Source: Paenibacillus sp. RC67
GTDB taxonomy: Bacteria; Bacillota; Bacilli; Paenibacillales; NBRC-103111
NCBI RefSeq assembly: GCF_030020805.1
Contig: NZ_CP125098.1
Span: 2,871,001 to 2,935,000, forward strand
Direction: 5' to 3'
DNA length: 64,000 nt
In this document: positions 57,784 to 64,000 of the stretch, piece by piece
How positions within the stretch are numbered: the stretch's first letter is position 1
How the letters are laid out: every line of letters begins with the position of its first letter
Notes under the pieces: model-generated
Told to the model about the DNA's origin: nothing
Database searches by the model: none
What the model saw: only the letters and a program-made list of their open reading frames with translations
Program-made: the position numbers and the translations under genes

Positions 57784-58637
57784 AAGATTTTCGTAACAAT
57801 ATTAAACCTAACTGGTGTCCAGGGTGTGGAGACTTCTCAATCCAAGCGGCTATTCAAAGAGCTGCTGCTAATGTAGGATTGGAGCCTGAGCAATTAGGCG
57901 TTGTCTCTGGTATCGGTTGTTCCGGACGTATTTCCGGTTATATTAATGCATATGGCTTTCATGGTGTTCATGGTCGTTCCCTTCCTATCGCTCAAGGCTT
58001 GAAAATGGCTAACCGTGAATTAACGGTTCTTGCAGCGGGTGGAGATGGTGACGGTTTTGCGATCGGTATGGGTCATACAGTTCATGCGATTCGTCGTAAC
58101 ATCGACATCACTTACATCGTAATGGATAACCAAATCTACGGCTTGACTAAAGGTCAAACTTCGCCGCGAAGCGCTGAAGGCTTCAAAACGAAAAGTACAC
58201 CTTCAGGTTCCATTGAATCTGCATTGTCTCCTTTGGAAGTAGCTTTGGCTGCTGGCGCAACATTCGTTGCTCAATCTTTCTCCAGTAACTTGAAACAGCT
58301 GACAGCTTTGATTGAAGCGGGTATGAAGCATAAAGGCTTCTCCTTTATCAACGTATTCAGCCCATGTGTTACTTTTAACAAAGTAAATACGTATGACTGG
58401 TTTAAAGAAAACATCGTTGATCTGGAAGAAACACCTGATTATGATCCAAGCAACCGTGTTATGGCTATGACCAAAATCATGGAAACAAATGGTTTGCTTA
58501 CTGGCTTGATCTATCAAAATACTAACAAAGACAGCTATGAAAGCCATGTTCCTGGATTTAAAGAAGAGGCTTTGGCTAAACAAAACATTAAAATCACGGA
58601 GCAAGAATTCGAGAAATTAATGGCAGAATTTAAATAA
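57771..58637 (+). CDS. korB: 2-oxoacid:ferredoxin oxidoreductase beta subunit (KorB)
   Basis: TPP-binding subunit paired with KorA. WCPGCGDFSIQAAIQRA (about residue 15; landmark), GIGCSGRISGY, and the TPP/Mg motif GDGDGFAIGMGH...MDNQIYGLTKGQ are present. No ferredoxin-type Cys cluster is evident beyond CPGC. ATG 57771 follows CAGGAGTTGAGTCC and gives 288 aa; the frame opens earlier inside korA. A strong terminator follows. Confidence 0.94.
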   Translation: MATLKDFRNNIKPNWCPGCGDFSIQAAIQRAAANVGLEPEQLGVVSGIGCSGRISGYINAYGFHGVHGRSLPIAQGLKMANRELTVLAAGGDGDGFAIGMGHTVHAIRRNIDITYIVMDNQIYGLTKGQTSPRSAEGFKTKSTPSGSIESALSPLEVALAAGATFVAQSFSSNLKQLTALIEAGMKHKGFSFINVFSPCVTFNKVNTYDWFKENIVDLEETPDYDPSNRVMAMTKIMETNGLLTGLIYQNTNKDSYESHVPGFKEEALAKQNIKITEQEFEKLMAEFK

Positions 58638-58653
58638 TTTTATGAACTTTACA

Positions 58654-58684
58654 AAAGCATGCGGCGCTGCCGTATGCTTTTTTT
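58654..58684 (+). terminator. Terminator after korB
   Basis: AAAGCATGCGGC-GCT-GCCGTATGCTTT, a 12-bp stem with one G:U, followed by TTTT. Confidence 0.85.
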
Positions 58685-58762
58685 ACTGCCGTAAGTTATA
58701 ATCATGTTGAGTAAGCAAATAATGAAATACGTACATAAGTCTAAACAATGGGGGTAAACGCT

Positions 58763-59332
58763 ATGAAACAAGTACCTATTGGCGTTTCGGCAAGACATAT
58801 TCACTTGTCGGTTGAACATATCGAACAATTGTTCGGAACAGGTTATGAATTGAACGTAATGAAAGATTTGTCCCAACCAGGACAATATGCCGCGGTTGAA
58901 ACGGTAGCTGTTATCGGTCCCAAAGGTAAGTTTGACAAGGTAAGAATATTAGGCCCCGTGAGAGGGAAAACACAGCTGGAGGTTTCGCGTTCAGATGCTT
59001 TCGTGCTCGGGATGAATCCTCCTGTACGTGAGTCGGGGAATATTGCCGGAACTCCCGGAATAACCATCGTAGGACCAGCAGGGCAGATTGATATAGCCGA
59101 AGGGGTCATTGTAGCTGGGCGTCACATTCACTTTCATACGGATGATGCTTCACGTTGGGGCATAGTGGACAAGCAGCTGTTAACGGTGAGAGTGGAGGGG
59201 GAACGATCTCTTATATTCGAACGGGTACTGGCTCGTGTCTCCGATCAATATGCACTCGACATGCACATCGATACGGATGAAGCGAACGCGTCGGGCGTGA
59301 AAACAGGAGACATGGCTACAATATTATCCTAG
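58763..59332 (+). CDS. pduL: Phosphate propanoyltransferase/phosphotransacetylase (PduL family)
   Basis: Interconverts acyl-CoA and acyl phosphate. Two zinc-binding repeats are visible: GVSARHIHLS with His12 and His14, and VIVAGRHIHFHTDDA about 110 residues later. Length 189 aa matches free-standing PduL without the microcompartment-targeting N-terminal extension. No shell-protein genes are nearby, so it probably serves general acetyl- or propionyl-phosphate metabolism. ATG 58763 follows GGGGGTAAACGCT. Confidence 0.92.
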   Translation: MKQVPIGVSARHIHLSVEHIEQLFGTGYELNVMKDLSQPGQYAAVETVAVIGPKGKFDKVRILGPVRGKTQLEVSRSDAFVLGMNPPVRESGNIAGTPGITIVGPAGQIDIAEGVIVAGRHIHFHTDDASRWGIVDKQLLTVRVEGERSLIFERVLARVSDQYALDMHIDTDEANASGVKTGDMATILS

Positions 59333-59349
59333 TGGATCGCGATTTTTCT

Positions 59350-59379
59350 TTGAAATTGCTGCTAAAATAATGATATAAT
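59350..59379 (+). promoter_or_regulatory. Sigma-A promoter of miaB-ricA
   Basis: TTGAAA (59350-59355), 18-base spacer, TATAAT (59374-59379), followed 42 bases later by miaB with an AGGAGG ribosome site. Confidence 0.7.
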
Positions 59380-59421
59380 ATAAGGTATGATATTTGCAGC
59401 ATATCTCAGGAGGAACGCGTA

Positions 59422-60897
59422 ATGACAACGAAGAACAAATCTGAAAAAGATTATTCTATATATTTTCAACCTCCTTCTTTAAACGATGCGAAAAAAAGAG
59501 GGAAGGAAGATATCAAGGTTCACTATAACTTTGAGATCCCTGAAGACATGCAGCAGTTTGGTCAAGATAAGTATTATTTGATCCAAACCTATGGATGTCA
59601 AATGAATGAGCACGATACGGAAACGATAATGGGTTTGCTCGAACAGATGGGTTATAAAGCGACGGAAGACCGAAAATTAGCTGATGTCATTTTATTAAAC
59701 ACCTGTGCTGTGCGTGAAAACGCAGAAGACAAAGTATTCGGTGAATTGGGCCATCTTAAGCATCTTAAGGCAGAAAAACCATCGCTCGTACTCGGCGTTT
59801 GCGGTTGCATGTCTCAAGAAGAGGCTGTTGTTAACCGGATTTTGCAAAAGCATGGATTTGTTGATTTAATCTTTGGAACTCACAACATTCATCGCTTACC
59901 GCATCTGCTGAAGGAAGCTTTCTTCAGTAAAGAAATGGTTATCGAGGTTTGGTCCAAGGAAGGCGATATCGTCGAGAATCTTCCCAAAAAACGCGAGGGC
60001 ATCAAAGCCTGGGTTAATATCATGTATGGATGTGACAAGTTCTGTACATACTGCATAGTTCCATATACCCGCGGGAAGGAACGGAGCCGCAGGCCAGAGG
60101 ATGTGCTGGCAGAGGTTCGCGATCTAGCTAGACAGGGCTTTCAAGAGATTATGCTGCTAGGGCAGAACGTCAATGCATATGGTAAGGATTTTGAGGATAT
60201 TGAATATCGCTTTGGTGATTTAATGAACGATATATCCAAGATTGATATCCCACGCGTGCGCTTTACGACATCTCATCCACGGGACTTTGATGATCATTTG
60301 ATTGAAGTGCTTGCCAAGAAAGGAAATCTGGTAGAGCAAATTCACTTACCGGTGCAATCGGGCAGCAATGAAATACTGAAGCGCATGAGCCGAAAATATA
60401 CACGTGAGCACTACTTGAATCTGGTGGACAAAATCAAAACAGCGATACCGGATGCGAGCTTGACGACGGATATTATCGTTGGGTTTCCAGGCGAGACGGA
60501 TGAACAGTTTGAGGAAACAATGGAGCTTGTTAAGCAAGTGAAGTATGACAGCGCCTATACGTTTATCTATTCACCGCGTGAGGGCACTCCTGCTGCTGAC
60601 ATGATTGATGACGTACCTATGCAAGTGAAGAAGGAACGTTTATATCGCTTAAACGCTGTTTTGGCTGAATTCAGTAAAGAGAGCAATATAAGCATGAAGG
60701 GGCAGCTTCTGGATGTTCTAGTTGAAGGTGAAAGTAAAAATAATGCTGAAGTGCTCGCCGGGCGTACGCGTACGAACAAGCTGGTTCACTTGGTAGGACC
60801 AAAGGAATTAATCGGCAAAATCGTAACTGTACAAATTACGGATGCTCAAACCTGGTATATTAAAGGGGAATGGGTACCGACTGCTGTAGCACAATAA
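59422..60897 (+). CDS. miaB: tRNA-2-methylthio-N6-dimethylallyladenosine synthase MiaB
   Basis: Radical-SAM methylthiotransferase for A37 of tRNA. After a ~45-residue N-terminal extension the UPF0004 domain has [23 protein letters not shown] and GVCGCMSQ. The cluster motif [16 protein letters not shown] (CxxxCxxC) and a C-terminal TRAM domain follow. Length 491 aa is within range for Firmicutes. ATG 59422 follows AGGAGGAACGCGTA. ricA follows after 35 bases; both affect the same RNA-modification machinery. Confidence 0.94.
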   Translation: MTTKNKSEKDYSIYFQPPSLNDAKKRGKEDIKVHYNFEIPEDMQQFGQDKYYLIQTYGCQMNEHDTETIMGLLEQMGYKATEDRKLADVILLNTCAVRENAEDKVFGELGHLKHLKAEKPSLVLGVCGCMSQEEAVVNRILQKHGFVDLIFGTHNIHRLPHLLKEAFFSKEMVIEVWSKEGDIVENLPKKREGIKAWVNIMYGCDKFCTYCIVPYTRGKERSRRPEDVLAEVRDLARQGFQEIMLLGQNVNAYGKDFEDIEYRFGDLMNDISKIDIPRVRFTTSHPRDFDDHLIEVLAKKGNLVEQIHLPVQSGSNEILKRMSRKYTREHYLNLVDKIKTAIPDASLTTDIIVGFPGETDEQFEETMELVKQVKYDSAYTFIYSPREGTPAADMIDDVPMQVKKERLYRLNAVLAEFSKESNISMKGQLLDVLVEGESKNNAEVLAGRTRTNKLVHLVGPKELIGKIVTVQITDAQTWYIKGEWVPTAVAQ

Positions 60898-60932
60898 TAA
60901 GCAAATTTACATGTTGAGGGGCGTGACCAGCT

Positions 60933-61382
60933 ATGTCGGGACAACATAATCATAACCACGATCATGATCATGATCATATGCAATGCAGTCAAATGGAATG
61001 TTATACGAATACGGAAATGATCGTTCGCGAGGATATTCTTGAGAAAGCCAAGGAGTTAGCAGGGTTGATATCCACCTCGAATGAAGTACAATTTTTTCAA
61101 AAAGCAGAACAACAAATTTCTTCCAACGATCAAATTCAAGTATTAATAAGTGCGATTAAGAAAAAGCAAAAAGAAATTGTAGCCTTCGAATCGTTCGATA
61201 ATAAAAAAATGGTTGAGAAAATCGAAAAAGAGATTGAAGAACTGCAGGATCAATTGGATAATATTCCAATTGTTAATGAATTCCGCCAGTCTCAGGAAGA
61301 TATTAATTACTTGCTGCAGCTGGTTATGTCAGTTATTCGAGATACCGTTTCTGACAAAATCACGGTTGAATCCGGCAAATAA
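60933..61382 (+). CDS. ricA: RicA (YmcA) family regulator with His-rich N-terminus
   Basis: Part of the RicAFT (YmcA-YlbF-YaaT) complex that influences RNase Y, sporulation and biofilm. The helical core (about 30-145) resembles B. subtilis YmcA: VREDILEKAKELAGLIS, FFQKAEQQISSNDQI and VNEFRQSQEDINYLLQLV (landmarks). Unusual is the N-terminus: alternating His at residues 5-15 and Cys18/Cys23, absent from B. subtilis YmcA, which instead has C-terminal Cys. ATG 60933 follows TTGAGGGGCGTGACC. Position after miaB is conserved. Confidence 0.88.
   Translation: MSGQHNHNHDHDHDHMQCSQMECYTNTEMIVREDILEKAKELAGLISTSNEVQFFQKAEQQISSNDQIQVLISAIKKKQKEIVAFESFDNKKMVEKIEKEIEELQDQLDNIPIVNEFRQSQEDINYLLQLVMSVIRDTVSDKITVESGK
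60961..60978 (+). repeat. ATCATG hexamer repeat encoding the His/Asp tract of RicA
   Basis: ATCATG is repeated about three times, encoding the His-Asp alternation. Slippage here would lengthen or shorten the tract in frame. Confidence 0.8.
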
Positions 61383-61390
61383 AACAAGAT

Positions 61391-61428
61391 AAAACCACTT
61401 TGCAATTTGGTGCAAGGTGGTTTTTTTT
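61391..61428 (+). terminator. Terminator after ricA, possibly bidirectional
   Basis: AAAACCACTTTGCA pairs with TGCAAGGTGGTTTT (one G:U), followed by TTTT. On the opposite strand the stem is followed by ATCTTGTTTTATTT, so it could also end the - strand ykuD transcript. Confidence 0.8.
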
Positions 61429-61522
61429 GCCGACCGGTATGTATCGGCAAGCCATTGATGATTTAAGCCCATAAGTGCTCAGGGAGGAAGCCCGTATGAC
61501 TTCTCAGTACGATTGGAAAATA

Positions 61523-61855
61523 TTATCTTCGAATGATAACTCGGGTACCAATAGGAACAATGGCCGCAAGAGCTAGAACATCTTGGTTGTACATACGGAC
61601 ACAGCCGTGAGATACTTCATGACCAATAGATGAAGGATCATTAGTTCCGTGAATGCCATAATGAGGGCGGGATAAGCCCATCCAAAACGCACCGAACGGT
61701 CCACCCGGATTAGGAGCTTTATTAACGATAGTGTAGATGCCTTCCGGTGTTTGGGTCAATACTTTTCCTATTCCAATGGGATAGGAGTGGATAACGCGGT
61801 TATTTTGTAGTAAATGAAGCTTGCGCTCCGATAAAACAATGATTATCTGAGACAT
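61523..61855 (-). CDS. L,D-transpeptidase catalytic domain (YkuD family), no signal peptide
   Basis: Complete YkuD domain in only 110 residues. The active-site block has His69 in GIHGTND, and Ser82-His83-Gly84-Cys85 in VSHGCVRM, with Cys85 the presumed nucleophile. There is no signal peptide, membrane segment or LysM domain. B. subtilis YkuD is a spore-associated L,D-transpeptidase with a LysM. Here the gene lies 35 bases downstream of an Hsp20-like spore gene on the same strand, so it is probably mother-cell expressed. The start has GAGGGAGTATGCTC upstream. Confidence 0.9.
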   Translation of the reverse strand: MSQIIIVLSERKLHLLQNNRVIHSYPIGIGKVLTQTPEGIYTIVNKAPNPGGPFGAFWMGLSRPHYGIHGTNDPSSIGHEVSHGCVRMYNQDVLALAAIVPIGTRVIIRR

Positions 61856-61890
61856 TGAGCATACTCCCTCCGCTAGCCGAACGCGACGAG

Positions 61891-62343
61891 CTACAGGTAT
61901 CTTACAGGAACTTCATGATATGATTTGTTGAATTTTTTCTTTTTCATTTTTATTTGCAATACTCCGTCTTTATAAGAGGCTCTGCTTTGCCGTGGATCGA
62001 TATGGCAGGGGAGACGCACAACTTGGGAATTAGTACCCGAAAGGCCTTCGATCTTAACTTGATCAGTTCTAATCTTGACGATTGGATTTGCGTTATCTGG
62101 CATATTCATTTTCATTATGACAAAATGGTGAGTTTCAAAAATTTCAGAGGGTTCTTTGCTAAGACTTTTTATCTGACCTCGTTTGGGCAGGCTTTTTTCC
62201 AAAATATTTTTTACATATTCTTCAACCCATGAAGTATCTTTCCACAATTCCAAATGCTGATCGGACTGCAAATTGGGCAGCTTCGTCCCAAGAATGGATT
62301 CAATAGCTTCCCAACGGGATTGGTTGTTGTTGCTGCGGCTCAT
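61891..62343 (-). CDS. Hsp20/alpha-crystallin family protein, probable spore protein (GerT/CotP-like)
   Basis: 150-aa small heat-shock fold. The N-terminal half (1-65) is specific; the alpha-crystallin domain spans about 68-140 with [23 protein letters not shown] and RLPCHIDP then [17 protein letters not shown]. subtilis GerT and CotP are spore-coat members of this family. A perfect CATATAATA sigma-K -10 lies on the - strand upstream and AAGGAGGAC is the ribosome site. It is divergent from gerP, which fits a mother-cell coat role. Confidence 0.82.
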   Translation of the reverse strand: MSRSNNNQSRWEAIESILGTKLPNLQSDQHLELWKDTSWVEEYVKNILEKSLPKRGQIKSLSKEPSEIFETHHFVIMKMNMPDNANPIVKIRTDQVKIEGLSGTNSQVVRLPCHIDPRQSRASYKDGVLQIKMKKKKFNKSYHEVPVRYL

Positions 62344-62377
62344 CTGGAATGTCCTCCTTCCGCCTATAAGTTCAACA

Positions 62378-62403
62378 TATTATATGACATCATTGGTCAT
62401 AGT
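62378..62403 (-). promoter_or_regulatory. Candidate sigma-K promoter of the hsp20-ykuD operon
   Basis: Read on the - strand: AC, 15-base spacer, CATATAATA, a perfect match to the sigma-K -10 CATAnnnTA. Located 35 bases before the hsp20 start. Confidence 0.5.
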
Positions 62404-62455
62404 GATACACAACAAGATTCCCTTCACTTCCAATGTAGCACTAGGCGAATAACAA

Positions 62456-62464
62456 CATACTATG
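62456..62464 (+). promoter_or_regulatory. Possible sigma-K -10 of gerPA
   Basis: CATACTATG resembles CATAnnnTA, 28 bases before the gerPA ATG. The nearest AC for a -35 is 14 bases upstream, shorter than usual. gerP of Bacillus is mother-cell (sigma-K) expressed. Confidence 0.35.
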
Positions 62465-62491
62465 TAGCATGAAGAACAAAGGAGTACGCCT

Positions 62492-62728
62492 ATGCCATCC
62501 ATTGTTGGTAATATTAAAATTTTATCCATTGACCACGGCTCCATTGTACAGATTGGGGATGCCGTTCAGCTAGCACCTGAGAGCACATCCAAAACGTTTG
62601 CTGGAGGAGGGTCATTCAACACGGGTGATTTCCCCGTTACCAATAATGCCATTAGCAATACGAATACAAACGACAATGATGTTGCCGATTCCAATCAAAT
62701 CACGGCTGGAAATAAGGGGGTCGTTTAA
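62492..62728 (+). CDS. gerPA: Spore germination protein GerPA
   Basis: First gene of the gerP operon, whose products let germinants pass the spore coat. The family pattern is clear: MPSIVGNIKILSIDHGSIVQ at the start, then STSKTFAGGGSFNTGDF and NNAISNTNTNDNDVAD. 78 aa. GerPA and GerPF are similar; position before gerPB makes GerPA the better call. ATG follows AAAGGAGTACGCCT, and the stop overlaps the gerPB start (TAATG). Confidence 0.9.
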   Translation: MPSIVGNIKILSIDHGSIVQIGDAVQLAPESTSKTFAGGGSFNTGDFPVTNNAISNTNTNDNDVADSNQITAGNKGVV

Positions 62729-62937
62729 TGAATCTTATCGTCAATCAAAATATTGTCATCCATCAATTGCGAGTTGATAATGTGACAAACTCATCCATAC
62801 TTCAGATTGGCAGTGCAGGGATGATCAAGCCGTTATCCAACCAGTATAATACTGGAGGGTTTAACAAGGAGGCGGTACCACAACAGGTAGAAGCTGGAGC
62901 GACCCCATCGCTTATTCCGTTACCTAGTCCCAGATAA
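62728..62937 (+). CDS. gerPB: Spore germination protein GerPB
   Basis: 69-aa GerPB: VNQNIVIHQLRVDNVTNSSILQIGSAG (landmark) followed by the YNTGGF motif and a Pro-rich tail. Overlaps gerPA by one base, so translation is coupled. Coat-associated permeability protein. Confidence 0.9.
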   Translation: MNLIVNQNIVIHQLRVDNVTNSSILQIGSAGMIKPLSNQYNTGGFNKEAVPQQVEAGATPSLIPLPSPR

Positions 62938-62992
62938 ATGGGCTAACACCCATCTCCATCTTGTGCATACACTGAGGGTGGGGGTGTTGACA

Positions 62993-63598
62993 ATGATATA
63001 TGATTGGCAGGAGTGGAACCAATACTTTCAAAACTTGCATCATTATATCCGGGCTCAATCCGAGAAAGTGGCTGAATTGGAAAAAACACTTTTTTCGGTT
63101 AAGCAGGAATTAAACACCTTGAAGGAGCAAAGACGAATTCATATCGACAAGATTGAGTATAAATTTGATCAACTAAAAGTAGAAAAGCTGGATGGCACGT
63201 TAAATATCGGTATTACTCCTCAATCGGTAGAAGATATGGCAGTGGGTGCTGATCCAGATAAGAAGGATTCCATTATGCCGGTTTCTGAATTGCAGGAGTC
63301 CGTCCAAAAAGATCTCCACCAGTATCTCCATAAAGAAGTTCCTCAACAAATGGATCAGATTCAACAAAAAGCAGGATTCACACTAGATCCCTGGCATCGC
63401 AAAATGATAATGGATGATTTGAACAAACAGATGAAAGAAAGAATGATGTACTATCTTCAAGAGATGGAGAATGGGGCTACCTTGGATCAGATGGATTCCA
63501 TAAAGGATTCGGTTCTTTTTAGAACGAAAGCGGATATCCAACAGGCAGTCGATCTTTATTTCGTAAAAATGACGCAAAAGGATGTGAGTGAATCATGA
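62993..63598 (+). CDS. gerPC: Spore germination protein GerPC
   Basis: 201-aa GerPC, with an N-terminal coiled coil (about 8-60), the IEYKFDQLKVEKLDGTLNIG segment typical of the family, and a helical C-terminus. ATG 62993 is preferred: GGGTGGGGGTG lies just upstream and the N-terminus YDWQEWNQYF fits; the frame opens earlier at 62963. The stop overlaps the gerPD start. Confidence 0.9.
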   Translation: MIYDWQEWNQYFQNLHHYIRAQSEKVAELEKTLFSVKQELNTLKEQRRIHIDKIEYKFDQLKVEKLDGTLNIGITPQSVEDMAVGADPDKKDSIMPVSELQESVQKDLHQYLHKEVPQQMDQIQQKAGFTLDPWHRKMIMDDLNKQMKERMMYYLQEMENGATLDQMDSIKDSVLFRTKADIQQAVDLYFVKMTQKDVSES

Positions 63599-63774
63599 AT
63601 TTTCAGGTAGTTAACAAAGGGATATGTGTTGGTGAGATAAGAGTAATAGGGGTATCCATTTCGTCGGTGCTATTGATCGGGGATACGGAGCAGATCGTTC
63701 TTTCCTCCATTACCGATACTCCGCCTGAGTCGGTTACAACCGATCAGCTTATCCCCCTTGCATCTGAAGGGTAA
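63595..63774 (+). CDS. gerPD: Spore germination protein GerPD
   Basis: 59-aa protein below usual size limits. It starts MNFQVVNKGICVGEIRVIGV and contains SSVLLIGDTEQIVLSSITDTPPES, the GerPD pattern. ATG overlaps the gerPC stop by four bases (ATGA). gerPE follows after four bases. Confidence 0.9.
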   Translation: MNFQVVNKGICVGEIRVIGVSISSVLLIGDTEQIVLSSITDTPPESVTTDQLIPLASEG

Positions 63775-63778
63775 ATCC

Positions 63779-64000
63779 ATGAAGCGATGGTCAGTTGTTG
63801 AGTTTGTAAAAGTGTTCAATTTGTCCGAAGCATCTATAATACAAGTTGGTGACAACAATAATAATCATCCTATTTCAAAAGTTATCGCAGTACAACGACA
63901 AGTCGCTGATTTTAATGGGGATGAGGGTAATTTTGAGCAATTTCCTCTATTTAAAAGGGAAATTCCATTGCCTGCTATTCATGAAACAGTCCAAACCAAA
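63779..64000 (+). CDS. gerPE: Spore germination protein GerPE (partial, 3' end outside window)
   Basis: The frame starts at ATG 63779 and is open to the last base, giving 74 residues. VKVFNLSEASIIQVGD and KVIAVQRQVADFNGDEGNFEQFPLF (landmarks) fit GerPE. gerPF would be expected beyond the window. Confidence 0.85.
   Translation, partial: MKRWSVVEFVKVFNLSEASIIQVGDNNNNHPISKVIAVQRQVADFNGDEGNFEQFPLFKREIPLPAIHETVQTK

Overview
The window reads as chromosomal core sequence from a spore-forming member of the Firmicutes, most likely Paenibacillus or a close relative. The gene order follows the Bacillus subtilis rpsB-to-ymcA segment almost gene for gene: rpsB-tsf-pyrH-frr-uppS-cdsA-dxr-rseP-proS-polC, rimP-nusA-ylxR-ylxQ-infB-rbfA-nrnA-truB-ribF-rpsO-pnp-ylxY-mlpA, spoVFA/B-asd-dapG-dapA-rnjB-tepA-ylzJ-spoIIIE, the ymf cluster, rodZ-pgsA-cinA-recA, rny-ymdB-spoVS, miaB-ricA. 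Differences from B. subtilis include a dut gene after mlpA, sleB after spoIIIE, a Med/BMP-like lipoprotein between ymfJ and ymfK, and korAB and pduL between spoVS and miaB. I see no rRNA, tRNA, prophage, insertion sequence or CRISPR array. Almost all genes are on the + strand; only one two-gene operon near the right end is on the - strand.

Layout. Positions 1-7000 hold translation factors (partial rpsB, tsf, frr), UMP kinase and envelope lipid/isoprenoid genes (uppS, cdsA, dxr, rseP). 7000-13000 hold a frameshifted prolyl-tRNA synthetase of the archaeal/eukaryotic-like type and DNA polymerase PolC. 13000-25400 hold the nusA-infB operon, ribF, rpsO, pnp and ylxY. 25400-32300 hold mlpA-dut and the dipicolinate/diaminopimelate genes (dpaAB, asd, dapG, dapA), which supply lysine, cell wall and spore dipicolinic acid. 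32400-39000 hold RNase J, forespore protease TepA, DNA translocase SpoIIIE and germination lytic enzyme SleB. 39000-51600 hold the M16 peptidase pair, ymfIJK, rodZ, yajQ, rimO, pgsA, cinA, recA and recX. 51800-61400 hold RNase Y, ymdB, spoVS, a membrane dipeptidase, KorAB, PduL, MiaB and RicA. 61500-64000 is a spore coat/germination patch: an Hsp20-YkuD operon facing away from gerPABCDE, which runs off the end.

Sporulation control is visible in the DNA. There are close sigma-G promoter matches before tepA and sleB, a sigma-H match before spoVS, sigma-K-like sites before dpaA and the hsp20 operon, and a LexA-type operator before recA.

The most unusual pattern is a recurring leader element: GCTTACG(A/T)AG, then a short stem-loop, then the Shine-Dalgarno sequence. 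It sits immediately before proS, pnp and dapG and looks like a shared cis-acting RNA element. Other points of interest are the single-base frameshift in proS, a His-rich N-terminus on RicA, an ACT plus P-loop architecture in YmfK, a hexanucleotide repeat inside sleB, a leaderless L,D-transpeptidase in a spore-coat-type operon, and a very long Gln/Gly/Asn-rich linker in IF2. The window contains no convincing novel defence or mobile system.
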